Shown piece by piece: positions 50,810 to 59,373 of a DNA stretch of 64,000 bases. A model generated the notes under the pieces. That model worked only from the letters and a program-made list of their open reading frames with translations. It was not told the DNA's origin and searched no databases. Made by a program: the position numbers and the translations under genes. Source of the DNA: a virus; the IMG/VR virus record IMGVR_UViG_3300025012_000068, positions 1-64,000 of that record; one strand, 5' to 3'. Each line of letters begins with the position of its first letter. The stretch's first letter is position 1.

Positions 50810-51318
50810 TGGACATTATAAAAAATTTTTACAGTAGGTCTAGTAACGATACTATAAAATCGTTAATTGCTGAAAATAATATAATTTGCGAAAATTGTAT
50901 TGAGGAAAAGCAATTAAATAAACATATTAGATATTTGCAAATGTGTAAAATATGGTCAGACAACTCATACGCTACACGGCTAAAAGTTGGATCATTATTA
51001 GTAAAGAATGGCAATATTATCTCAGATGGATATAATGGAACACCAAGCGGGATGCCTAATATTACAGAAGATGAAACTGGAAATACCTACTGGTATACTT
51101 TGCATGCTGAAGCTAACTGTATTTTAAAGGCTGCAAAAAATGGAAATAGGACAGATGACTCTATTTTATATATTACATCATCACCATGTAAAGAATGCAG
51201 TAAATTAATTATACAGTCTGGAATAACTGCTGTAATATTTTCAGATTTTTATAGAGATTTAGAAGGGTTAGATACTTTAAATAAAATAGGTATATCATTA
51301 ATTTACATAAAAATTTAA
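50809..51318 (+). CDS. cd: dCMP deaminase
   Basis: 169 aa. Zinc-binding HAEANCILKAAK (HxE) and SSPCKECSKLII (PCxxC), as in T4 gene cd and ComEB. It converts dCMP to dUMP for the TS-family enzyme. The N-terminal 40 residues, with extra cysteines (ENIICENCIEEK), are an unusual addition. Confidence 0.88.
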   Translation: MDIIKNFYSRSSNDTIKSLIAENNIICENCIEEKQLNKHIRYLQMCKIWSDNSYATRLKVGSLLVKNGNIISDGYNGTPSGMPNITEDETGNTYWYTLHAEANCILKAAKNGNRTDDSILYITSSPCKECSKLIIQSGITAVIFSDFYRDLEGLDTLNKIGISLIYIKI

Positions 51319-51325
51319 TAAAAAT

Positions 51326-51571
51326 ATGAAAACTGTATTTGGATTTTTGCTAATTATTTTAATATGGATAAGTATTCTATTTATGTGTTCAATACCTCTA
51401 AGTTTTATATTAAGTATGGCAATAGATGTATCAATTCTGGAAGCGTTTTATTTTTTATTAGTAATATTTATAATAAAGATTGCATTAAACCCCATATCAA
51501 TTATTACACATTTATCTCCGAATGATATAAATAATTATGCAGATTCTTTTAAAAAGTCTAAAACTAAATGA
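51326..51571 (+). CDS. small two-helix membrane protein
   Basis: 81 aa with two hydrophobic helices (LLIILIWISILFMCSIPLSF and ILEAFYFLLVIFIIKIALNP) and a polar C-terminus. It could be a holin by size and topology, but no lysis neighbour supports that. Overlaps the next gene by four bases. Confidence 0.45.
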   Translation: MKTVFGFLLIILIWISILFMCSIPLSFILSMAIDVSILEAFYFLLVIFIIKIALNPISIITHLSPNDINNYADSFKKSKTK

Positions 51572-52065
51572 AATCTATTTTAATTATTCCTTATAGTAGA
51601 ACTTTACCAAATAAAATAGAAAATCCTAAAAATTATAGTAAATGGCAAGATTTAATTAATTTACTTATAAATGATAATTTTAAAGTATATCAATTAGTAT
51701 TTGGACAAGATGAACCCACCTTTAATAATGTTGAGATGTTATGTAACTATGACGAAGATAAACAATACAATATTCTATTACAAGTCAATTGTTGGATTTC
51801 TGTTGATTCATATTTTCAGCATTTTGCTAAATATTACAATATACCGGGAGTAGTAATTTGGACATTAAGTAATCCAACAATATATGGGTATCCAGAAAAT
51901 ATGAATTTGTTTAGTAATTCTAATTTTTTTATAAAAGAAGAAGATATGTATTTAGATTGGGTAAGTATCTCAAATAAGTATGTTGATACTATAAAAAATT
52001 TAAAACATCTAGACCCTACTTTTATTTTTAATAAAATTAAAGAATTTATTTTAAAAAATAATTAA
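51568..52065 (+). CDS. GT9/heptosyltransferase-like protein
   Basis: 165 aa, only the C-terminal (donor) half of a GT-B fold: ISVDSYFQHFAKYYNIPGVV then IWTLSNPTIYGYPENMNLFS. Similar in pattern to the C-terminal domain of the TPR-GT9 protein at 29.8 kb. Activity alone is doubtful. Confidence 0.5.
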   Translation: MKSILIIPYSRTLPNKIENPKNYSKWQDLINLLINDNFKVYQLVFGQDEPTFNNVEMLCNYDEDKQYNILLQVNCWISVDSYFQHFAKYYNIPGVVIWTLSNPTIYGYPENMNLFSNSNFFIKEEDMYLDWVSISNKYVDTIKNLKHLDPTFIFNKIKEFILKNN

Positions 52066-52071
52066 GATACT

Positions 52072-53139
52072 ATGGATTTTAATATAGACAAAATAAAATT
52101 TGATTTAAATGACATTTTAATAATGCCAGATGCCATTTCTAAAATAAATTCAAGAAAGCAAGTTAATCCATATTATAATCACTTAAATTTAATATGTCAA
52201 AATTATTTACCTATTATAGCTGCTCCAATGGATACTGTAATAGATAAAAATAATATTGATATATTTATTAAGAATAAAATTCCAGTTTGTATTCCAAGAG
52301 GATGCAATATAGATATATCAAAGCTAATGACTACTATGCCAATTTTTAAGTCATATTCATTAGATGAGTTTACTACTTTATATATTCGTAATAAAATAAC
52401 GATAGACCATAAATATATTTTAATAGATATGGCAAATGGGCATATGTCCAAGTTATTAGAAATTGTTAAATTAGCAAAAGACATGTATGGAAATTCTATT
52501 ATGCTAATGGTTGGAAATATCGCTAATCCTGAAACTTATAGAATATTAAGCGAAGCTGGTGCTGATTATATACGGTGCGGAATCGGGTCCGGTGGGGCAT
52601 GCACGACGTCCTCTAACGTTTCAATTGGTTATCCAATGGGATCTTTAATAAAAGAATGCTATGATATAAGTTGTACGTTAAGCTCACCTGCTAAAATTGT
52701 GGCAGATGGCGGCATGAAAAATTTCAGTGATATTATAAAAGTAATATGTCTAGGAGCCGACTACGTTATGGTAGGTTCTATTTTTAATAAATCAATAGAA
52801 TCATGCGGAGATACTTTATTATTTAAAAAAATAAAAATTGATAAATTTCCAGATATTAAACATTTTTTATTTAAAAATAAAATTCCTCTATATAAAAAAT
52901 ATAGAGGAATGTCTACTAAAGAGGTTCAACAATCTTGGGGTAAACTTAAATTAACTACAAGTGAAGGCATAGTAAAATATAATAAAGTAGAATATACAGT
53001 AGAAGGATGGACTAATAACTTTGTTGATTATTTAAAATCAGCAATGAGCTATTGTAATGCTAAAACCTTAAAAGATTTTGTTGGTAAAGCAAAATACAAT
53101 TTAATATCATATCAATACTTTAATCGATTTAATAAATAA
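52072..53139 (+). CDS. IMP dehydrogenase / GMP reductase family enzyme
   Basis: 355 aa TIM barrel without CBS domains. FDLNDILIMP, IIAAPMDTVID, ILIDMANGHMSKL, and the catalytic loop IRCGIGSGGACTTSSNVSIG (Cys-Thr-Thr), then VADGGMKNFSDIIK. A YRGMSTKEVQQSWG flap near residue 280. IMPDH makes XMP; GMPR converts GMP to IMP. Which one cannot be settled. Unusual in a phage: it affects the guanine nucleotide pool. Confidence 0.85.
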   Translation: MDFNIDKIKFDLNDILIMPDAISKINSRKQVNPYYNHLNLICQNYLPIIAAPMDTVIDKNNIDIFIKNKIPVCIPRGCNIDISKLMTTMPIFKSYSLDEFTTLYIRNKITIDHKYILIDMANGHMSKLLEIVKLAKDMYGNSIMLMVGNIANPETYRILSEAGADYIRCGIGSGGACTTSSNVSIGYPMGSLIKECYDISCTLSSPAKIVADGGMKNFSDIIKVICLGADYVMVGSIFNKSIESCGDTLLFKKIKIDKFPDIKHFLFKNKIPLYKKYRGMSTKEVQQSWGKLKLTTSEGIVKYNKVEYTVEGWTNNFVDYLKSAMSYCNAKTLKDFVGKAKYNLISYQYFNRFNK

Positions 53140-53280
53140 GTTTCTTTAATTTACTAATGATTTTAGACGTTTTTACCCATGTAAAAACTATTCCATAATA
53201 GAAATCACACAAAAAATCATTTATTAATATTTTTATCATTTTTTGAATTTTATTAAAATGTATAGCAAATTATGCTGGCA

Positions 53281-53308
53281 AAAGAACGAGTAAAAATACT
53301 AGTTCTTT
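53281..53308. terminator. Rho-independent terminator between convergent genes
   Basis: AAAGAAC-G-AGTA-AAAA-TACT-A-GTTCTTT hairpin between the rightward IMPDH/GMPR gene and the leftward lipoprotein gene. Flanks are AT-rich. It may serve both directions. Confidence 0.7.
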
Positions 53309-53309
53309 G

Positions 53310-53480
53310 TCATTTTATAGCAGAAGTATCAAGCTTAATACTATCAGTTAAAGGAATTTCTAATTTAATAGAAGTATCTACACAAGGCGTAGTAGTAGAG
53401 CCATTAACAGCAGTATTTGTTGTTTGATTTGAATTACATGCAGTAAGTGATACTGTAATTAAAAATAATAGTTTTTTCAT
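53310..53480 (-). CDS. small lipoprotein
   Basis: 56 aa. MKKLLFLITVSLTACNSNQT has a lipobox SLTAC; the mature part is Thr/Asn/Ser-rich. It could be an outer-membrane lipoprotein that blocks superinfection or a spanin partner, but that is guesswork. It ends two bases after the terminator. Confidence 0.65.
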   Translation of the reverse strand: MKKLLFLITVSLTACNSNQTTNTAVNGSTTTPCVDTSIKLEIPLTDSIKLDTSAIK

Positions 53481-53530
53481 TGTTTTTGTTTTTTTTACTA
53501 TTTTATTTATTCAAAATACTATAAAATGTT

Positions 53531-54343
53531 TTAAAATCCACCATTATTTATAAATTCTAATAATATATAAAGGATGTCATTATCGAAACCTTTTGTTTCA
53601 AAAATTTCATCTAAATTTCTATTTAAAAATAAAATATCTCTAATTATATAGATTATATCATTATAATTAATAGCAGATTCATTATTTACTATTATTATAT
53701 TATTATTATTAATTTTATTTTCAATATTCTTTAATTTATTAACATATTGCGATAATTTAGTATAATTAGAATTAGAATCTTCTTTTATAACATCTATAAA
53801 TTTAATAGATGACATAAAATTACACCGTTCATCTATTTTTATTCTCCATATTTCTGAATATAAATTTGGATTACTTTTGCAGAATATATAAATGTCGTCT
53901 GTTAAATGTATTTGTTTATTCTTAACAAGAAGATTTAACCCACCATATACTTTAATATGTTTTTCTATTGCCTCAATGAAAACATCTCTTAACTTTTCCT
54001 TTATCCAATTGTATATATTAATAAGGTATTCTCGTTCTGATGTATCATATTTTAAAATATCTATTATTTTTGATAAATCTTTATTAGTATAAATATCATG
54101 TGACTTGTGTTTTTTATCAAAAATTATACTAAGGTTAATTAAAGACGACAGATTAAAATAATGTAAAAATATTTCACTGAATACTTGTATATTATTATTA
54201 TCTAGTTTTTCTTTATATTTTTGTAATGCTCCTAGTATAGTATATTCTAACCATTCTTTATCAGTTGAGCATTTTGAATTAATTAAATATAACGGATCTA
54301 ATACTAATGAATATGTAGATTTATCTATTTTTGCGGTTTTCAT
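53531..54343 (-). CDS. hypothetical protein
   Basis: 270 aa, mostly helical (EYLINIYNWIKEKLRDVFIE, YNDIIYIIRDILFLNRNLDE). Not recognised. It starts twelve bases after the stop of the putative gp62-like gene, which may suggest a replication-accessory role, without motif support. Confidence 0.5.
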   Translation of the reverse strand: MKTAKIDKSTYSLVLDPLYLINSKCSTDKEWLEYTILGALQKYKEKLDNNNIQVFSEIFLHYFNLSSLINLSIIFDKKHKSHDIYTNKDLSKIIDILKYDTSEREYLINIYNWIKEKLRDVFIEAIEKHIKVYGGLNLLVKNKQIHLTDDIYIFCKSNPNLYSEIWRIKIDERCNFMSSIKFIDVIKEDSNSNYTKLSQYVNKLKNIENKINNNNIIIVNNESAINYNDIIYIIRDILFLNRNLDEIFETKGFDNDILYILLEFINNGGF

Positions 54344-54355
54344 ATTAATATTAGA

Positions 54356-54787
54356 TCATTTTTTAATTCCTTTCATAAATTCTTCAAACTTATTTAGCTC
54401 TAATATTATGTCAGTATTAAATAATTTAAATGCATCGTTTAATTCTTTTTTACTTATTTTATTATATTCTAAATATTTTTTTATAATATCGTCTTGATAA
54501 TTTTCTATTTTTACAGTTATGTCTTCTTTATCAGTCTTACTAAATTTAGTTTTGGTCCATACCCATCCTGGCACTTTAAAATATTGTTTACTCATTACAT
54601 CATGCCACCAATCTATTGCTCTATTTTTATTTATATACATTAGGTTTAAGTCATTCGCTAAAATAGGATGCTTAATACTCATCATTCTATTTAATATTAT
54701 ATAAAAACCATCTTTATCTTTAGAAGATATAGAATTCCATTTATTATAATCTTTATTGAAAAATTTATTAATAAAGTCGCTTAGCAT
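54356..54787 (-). CDS. possible clamp-loader small subunit (gp62-like)
   Basis: 143 aa. The order FYIILNRMMSIKHPILANDL...MYINKNRAIDWWHDVM then KVPGWVWTKTKF and a helical tail resembles diverged gp62 proteins (a short 'iNR..s....ilyan.mN...l' block, then 'kkR..kW.K'). T4 gp62 is 187 aa. No motif is decisive, and no gp44-like partner lies in the window. Confidence 0.35.
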   Translation of the reverse strand: MLSDFINKFFNKDYNKWNSISSKDKDGFYIILNRMMSIKHPILANDLNLMYINKNRAIDWWHDVMSKQYFKVPGWVWTKTKFSKTDKEDITVKIENYQDDIIKKYLEYNKISKKELNDAFKLFNTDIILELNKFEEFMKGIKK

Positions 54788-54832
54788 ACCTTTTTATATT
54801 AAAAAAAATAAAATTGTTTTAGTGTGTAAAAC

Positions 54833-56194
54833 TTATTTGGAAGGCTTTGCTTTATCTATAGTTTCTACTGAAAAAAGTACTAATTCAGTATCATCATCAA
54901 TTATGGTATATAACCCCATATTTCCGGCTCGTATAATACTTTTTTTAATATTTGCCCTAATTTCTAAATCCTTTTTATTTGAAATAAATGAATTAATAAT
55001 ATCATTAGTATAAGTATTAAATATGCAGTCTTTTATATATGAGTTTTTAATTTCGTTATTCGAAATTAAATTAGAATTAATAATCCGGCTTGAATTTATT
55101 TTGCAATTATGAAATTTACAATTTTCAAAATCTCCATCTAATTGTGAATCAAAGAACTCGATATTATTTAACATAAAACCTTTTTTAATAGTAGTGTCTT
55201 TAACTTGTAAAATACCAGTATCTGAATTAAAATTTATTACTCCTTTTTTAATATTACCATATATTAAAAGTTCAAGTATTATATTTTTAATTTTATCATA
55301 AAAAAAATTAATTGTATTAGGATCCTGCTTTAAATCTATATAAAGCTTTATATCTTTATAATTAAATTTTAATAATTCATAGGTTTTAATATTATACAAA
55401 AAGTCCTTTTGCTTTTTAAGTATAATTTGAATTTCATTTAATTCTTTTTGTGAGTATACTACATTATTATTTAAAACTTCATATAATTTAATTGCAGTAT
55501 AATTAATTATTTTAATAGTTTCATTTAATTTTAAATGATAGTTTTTACCACCTACATATCGTACCTCTAAATACCCGCCAGATTCGCTATTTAATTTATT
55601 AAAATTAACTCCAAAATACTTACTACTTGGAAAAATAAAGTCTAAATGATTCATATTTTTTATAGCACTAATATCATAAGTACTTAAAAATTTATTCCTT
55701 GGAAAAATATAGTAAATACTATTTTTATAAATCTTTTGAATAGATTCCTTATTAGGAAATAGTTTTAGTATCTCATCTTCATTATAATTAAGTATAAATT
55801 TAAATACATTAAGATTTTCCGTTTTATATTTTAAATTTAATCCAAAATCATTTAATGAAATATTAATATGACACCCGCTTTTTTCATTAGTAAATCCGTA
55901 TTCATCTATAAATTTATAAACCTTAATTAAAATATTAATAGCTTCAAAATAACTTAATGGACCTGTTATTAACTCGTTCATTCTCTTGCCCCCAGAGTAG
56001 TCGGGTTCTATCTTAAATATAAAATCACTAACTTTAATATTAGAGTGATACACATCACTCGCAATGACTTTTTTATTAAGCAATTTACTTAATTTACTTG
56101 CTAATACTTTACGGGATAGCGGCGAAAAGAATTCAAATTCTAGTCCAACTATAGTATTTTCATATACTTTATGATTAGTAATGTCTTTAAACAT
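54833..56194 (-). CDS. amidoligase-like protein with pentapeptide-type C-terminal repeats
   Basis: 453 aa. N-terminal GLEFEFFSPLSR, then MNELITGPLSYFEAINILIK, KSGCHINISLND and GYLEVRYVGGKNYH are the E-x-E, HIN and R blocks of the carboxylate-amine ligase-like (amidoligase) fold. Residues ~345-420 hold pentapeptide-like repeats (FFDSQLDGDFENCKFHNCK). An ATP-dependent amide ligase that may modify a peptide or virion protein. Terminator upstream of the next gene separates it. Confidence 0.6.
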   Translation of the reverse strand: MFKDITNHKVYENTIVGLEFEFFSPLSRKVLASKLSKLLNKKVIASDVYHSNIKVSDFIFKIEPDYSGGKRMNELITGPLSYFEAINILIKVYKFIDEYGFTNEKSGCHINISLNDFGLNLKYKTENLNVFKFILNYNEDEILKLFPNKESIQKIYKNSIYYIFPRNKFLSTYDISAIKNMNHLDFIFPSSKYFGVNFNKLNSESGGYLEVRYVGGKNYHLKLNETIKIINYTAIKLYEVLNNNVVYSQKELNEIQIILKKQKDFLYNIKTYELLKFNYKDIKLYIDLKQDPNTINFFYDKIKNIILELLIYGNIKKGVINFNSDTGILQVKDTTIKKGFMLNNIEFFDSQLDGDFENCKFHNCKINSSRIINSNLISNNEIKNSYIKDCIFNTYTNDIINSFISNKKDLEIRANIKKSIIRAGNMGLYTIIDDDTELVLFSVETIDKAKPSK

Positions 56195-56214
56195 ATAGTT
56201 TTATTTATTTAAAC

Positions 56215-56246
56215 TTTAAAAGCTGGTAATTTTACCAGCTTTTAAA
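56215..56246. terminator. Rho-independent terminator
   Basis: A perfect 15-bp stem TTTAAAAGCTGGTAA / TTACCAGCTTTTAAA after the 90-aa gene stop (minus strand). T-rich on both sides. Confidence 0.85.
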
Positions 56247-56519
56247 TTATTTAAAGTTACTAGGAAGAGATGGCATGCTTGGCGGTTTAATATTACTAAT
56301 ACTAGGCATATTTTTCATTGCTTGATTTTGCATTTGATTAATATTAGGCATTTGGTTTGTATATTCACCGTCTTTTCGTTTTTGTTTTTCAGCGTCCTCT
56401 TTTATCACTTCCAATAGGAAGACATATTCATAAAAAGGCAAAGAATATATTGAATCAAAGTTCTGATTAAGCTGTTCGGCTATAATCTTATTAAGTTTAA
56501 TTATCTCCATTAAATCCAA
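56247..56519 (-). CDS. small tail/baseplate-region protein
   Basis: 90 aa. Helical N-terminus (IIKLNKIIAEQLNQNFDSIY) and a Pro/Met/Asn/Gln-rich tail (SISNIKPPSMPSLPSNFK). It overlaps the gp26-like gene by 23 bases. Small proteins with Pro-rich tails beside baseplate hub genes are often assembly chaperones; the role is unproven. Confidence 0.5.
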   Translation of the reverse strand: MDLMEIIKLNKIIAEQLNQNFDSIYSLPFYEYVFLLEVIKEDAEKQKRKDGEYTNQMPNINQMQNQAMKNMPSISNIKPPSMPSLPSNFK

Positions 56520-57522
56520 TTGAAAGAGAGAAAAGATCTTTGATTTTAAATCCTCCGCGAAAAAACAAAGGAGTCTCCAATTGAACTGAGCACTTAGGAC
56601 ATTCCTTTGACACTACTCCTCTTGCACTCTTTTCTATTTTATCAATAAATGAAGAGATTAATAGAAATTTATCCTTGCCCCATAGTAATGACTCTTGTTG
56701 CATCCTATCTAATTCATTATTATTAAGTGTTTGATATTTATCAATTATAAATGGAGATAACCTAATAAACGCCTTATCTATAAAAAGATTATTATCTTGT
56801 TTATTTTTCACATATGCTTTAATTTTCTGAGATATTCCAAGTGATGGAATAAATATTTTTTGAGGTTTTCCTATTCTAGGATCATTTAATATAAAACATT
56901 TATCCTCTTGACTATAATATTGCATTAAAGCATTATCAAAATCAAATAGGCTAAGCATATTCGATTCCATTTTAACTTTTTCAGAATATTGGCCATCTCC
57001 GGCACAACTTTGATTACATTTAAAAGTAATCATTAATTTATTCTCGCCATTTGGAAATGTAATTTCATGTATTAAAAAAGCTAAGGCAATCCTATCTATT
57101 TCTTTAATATCTTTCCATGATAAGAATTTAGGAGTATCTCCTTTTTTACGAATACGAACACACTTTTCCATTATAATATTAAGCTTATCATCAATATCTA
57201 CGAAATCGTTTTCATCTATAGTAGACCATTGCCGTATTTCTCCAACTGACGCTGATTTAATCGTAATTTCAATATCATCTTCATAAAATAATCCTTTTGT
57301 TTCTAAGTTTTCTAATGGAATATTTTTCCATCCAGCATCGGCAACACTTGATATATTAGACCCAGTTTGTGGTTGTAACTCTTTGATTTTTCCTAAACCA
57401 TTGGAAGTTTTATCTACAAATTTAGATTCAATATCATTTAATTTAATAGTTTGTGATAACTCTTTATCTTTTTCAGACAAAAATTTAGCAGCGTCTTCAT
57501 CAGAAATTTTTGTATTATCCAT
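56497..57522 (-). CDS. baseplate hub assembly protein (gp26/T4-baseplate family)
   Basis: 341 aa. The centre has ITIKSASVGEIRQWSTIDEN then DIKEIDRIALAFLIHEITFP and a two-Cys pair MITFKCNQSCAGDGQY; the C-terminus has ECPKCSVQLETPLFF. The 'fYp...i.irslt..Ei..l', 'DR..Ll..iR' and CxxxC order is that of T4 gp26-type proteins, which here are longer because of a 60-residue N-terminal extension. Confidence 0.6.
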   Translation of the reverse strand: MDNTKISDEDAAKFLSEKDKELSQTIKLNDIESKFVDKTSNGLGKIKELQPQTGSNISSVADAGWKNIPLENLETKGLFYEDDIEITIKSASVGEIRQWSTIDENDFVDIDDKLNIIMEKCVRIRKKGDTPKFLSWKDIKEIDRIALAFLIHEITFPNGENKLMITFKCNQSCAGDGQYSEKVKMESNMLSLFDFDNALMQYYSQEDKCFILNDPRIGKPQKIFIPSLGISQKIKAYVKNKQDNNLFIDKAFIRLSPFIIDKYQTLNNNELDRMQQESLLWGKDKFLLISSFIDKIEKSARGVVSKECPKCSVQLETPLFFRGGFKIKDLFSLSIGFNGDN

Positions 57523-57583
57523 TAATAAATTGGGTTTTTTGTTTTATATAAAAAAAATATAAAATTGTTTTCAATAAAGAAAA

Positions 57584-57997
57584 CTATTCGAAGTATTTAT
57601 TGTATTTTTCTAAAGTTTCTGGGTATACTTCAAATTTTTCTAAAGTAGAAGGTTTAACTAAAAATACTCTAAGTGTTTTATTATCTAAATCCACTTTTAT
57701 TTCTTTAATATTTCCATAAACATAATCAGTTTCATTATACCCTTTTTTAAATGGAGCATTCATTCTAATAGCTTTTACTTTTTCTCCAACTCTAAAATTT
57801 AAGTTAAAATTATTTATAGTTTGCTCAAACTCTGTTCTTTCATACTCTTGAGGTCTTGCTAAATCTTTTAATTGTAGAAATTTAGACTTAATTGCGTCAG
57901 TTGGATTACCTGTCCAAGTATATGGAAAAAGTCTATTTACTTTTTGAGTAACAAATTCATTATATTCTAATATTAAATATCTTTTCATTTTAAACAT
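57584..57997 (-). CDS. hypothetical protein with FE-type leader
   Basis: 137 aa, starting MFKMKRYLILEYNEFVTQKV (ATG 57988 is an alternative). The YLILEYNEF segment resembles the LFE leaders of three other genes. The C-terminal part is an SH3-like or KOW-like beta domain (FRVGEKVKAIRMNAPFKKGY). Not recognised. It overlaps the next gene by eight bases. Confidence 0.5.
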   Translation of the reverse strand: MFKMKRYLILEYNEFVTQKVNRLFPYTWTGNPTDAIKSKFLQLKDLARPQEYERTEFEQTINNFNLNFRVGEKVKAIRMNAPFKKGYNETDYVYGNIKEIKVDLDNKTLRVFLVKPSTLEKFEVYPETLEKYNKYFE

Positions 57998-58562
57998 AAA
58001 CTTTTCCTTTTACATCAACTACTTTTCGTACTTCTTCTTCTGTAAATTTTTTAGTATTATTAGAACAACTAAAACTTCCTCCTACTGTACTAGGACCTCC
58101 TTCAAGACTAGTTAACTTATTATAAGAACAATCAAAATCTCCAGTAACTATATTAGGACCATCAACTAAACTAGTTAAATGACTACGATAGCAATAAAAA
58201 TTTCCATTTATTATTTTAGGTACCCCTTTTAAATTAATTAGATCAGTAGCAACACAATCAAAATCTCCTGATATTTCTTCTATATTCAATATACTTAAAT
58301 CACTTATTCTTTTTATTTCAATATTACCAATTATAACTTTAATATTCTTAAATTTCTCAATATTACCCATATTTATAATAAAAGTTTCATCAATTGGTTT
58401 CACTACAAATATTTGTTCTTTAGTATAACCTTTATTTAAGTAAGGAAGTAATAAGTCATCCCATCTTTCTTTAAGCCTTCTAGGTATAAATATATCTTTA
58501 GCGCTTGGCTTAGGAGTTTCTTCTTCAGATATAAATTGTTCAAATAATTTTATATAACTCAT
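57990..58562 (-). CDS. leucine-rich-repeat-like protein with LFE leader
   Basis: 190 aa. Leader MSYIKLFEQFISEEETPKPS, then repeats of the form L-x-GxP-xIVxGDFxC-xxNxLTSL (three or four copies, residues ~90-165), known from T4-like phages. The leader matches those at 13.4 and 20.3 kb. It may be a packaged or structural protein. Confidence 0.6.
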   Translation of the reverse strand: MSYIKLFEQFISEEETPKPSAKDIFIPRRLKERWDDLLLPYLNKGYTKEQIFVVKPIDETFIINMGNIEKFKNIKVIIGNIEIKRISDLSILNIEEISGDFDCVATDLINLKGVPKIINGNFYCYRSHLTSLVDGPNIVTGDFDCSYNKLTSLEGGPSTVGGSFSCSNNTKKFTEEEVRKVVDVKGKVYV

Positions 58563-59373
58563 TCTTTATTTTTTTTAATTTTTTCTCGTCGTATATGTCA
58601 TATATTGTATTATTTATCTCGTTTTTTATTTTTTGAAGTTTAATTAATTTATTTTTATTTATTTTACTATTTAATAAAATAATTTCAAATCTATCTCTAA
58701 TTCCATTAAAAATGTTCAAAACTGCACTATACGATATTCGTATATCTGTTTTATTACGGTTATGTTTTTTCTTAAATTTTATTTTATTATGCCATTCTTT
58801 AAGTGATTCATTTAATAGAGTAGTTGAATCAATATGTTTAGTTTTAATAATATAAATAGTATTTCTTTTTTTATTAAACCAAACGGCAGAAAGAGAAAAA
58901 GTCCTATTAGATAGGACTCCGAGTTCTTTATTTAGAATATCTTTTATTTTGCAATAGTTTGAATCTGATTCAAATACAGTATAGTCATTTAATATTTTTA
59001 ATATATTATTATTAATTGTATCTAAGCCATATGCAGCGTATATTAATGATGTAATTTTAGTAGAAGTAGTATTTAAAGTATTTTCTAAATTAGTAGAATT
59101 AATACTACTTTTTACACTAATAAATTCATTATTTCTTTTAATATCATAAAAAATAGTATTTCTATTTGTTATTTTAGCATTATATAAATTAGAAACTAGG
59201 GTCTCTGTAAAAATAGATAATTCACGAGAATCTTTTAATGTAAATATTAGAGATAATTTATTATTTAGGCTTTGTATTTTATTTTGACAAATATCTGTCC
59301 TATTTAAAAATGAATTTAAATCAATTATTGATCCATTTGATTTATTAGAAATTAATTGAAATAAATAATTCAT
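58540..59373 (-). CDS. hypothetical protein
   Basis: 277 aa, Asn/Lys-rich, mixed fold, no recognised domain. Segments: SIIDLNSFLNRTDICQNKIQ and RISYSAVLNIFNGIRDRFEI. Overlaps its neighbours by 23 and four bases, so it is part of the 62.5-57.6 kb operon. Confidence 0.45.
   Translation of the reverse strand: MNYLFQLISNKSNGSIIDLNSFLNRTDICQNKIQSLNNKLSLIFTLKDSRELSIFTETLVSNLYNAKITNRNTIFYDIKRNNEFISVKSSINSTNLENTLNTTSTKITSLIYAAYGLDTINNNILKILNDYTVFESDSNYCKIKDILNKELGVLSNRTFSLSAVWFNKKRNTIYIIKTKHIDSTTLLNESLKEWHNKIKFKKKHNRNKTDIRISYSAVLNIFNGIRDRFEIILLNSKINKNKLIKLQKIKNEINNTIYDIYDEKKLKKIKNELYKII

Noticed and set aside
52882-52912. Strong hairpin TTCCTCTATAT / ATATAGAGGAA as a terminator
   Set aside because: It lies inside the coding region of the IMPDH/GMPR gene, between conserved motifs, so a terminator there is unlikely.
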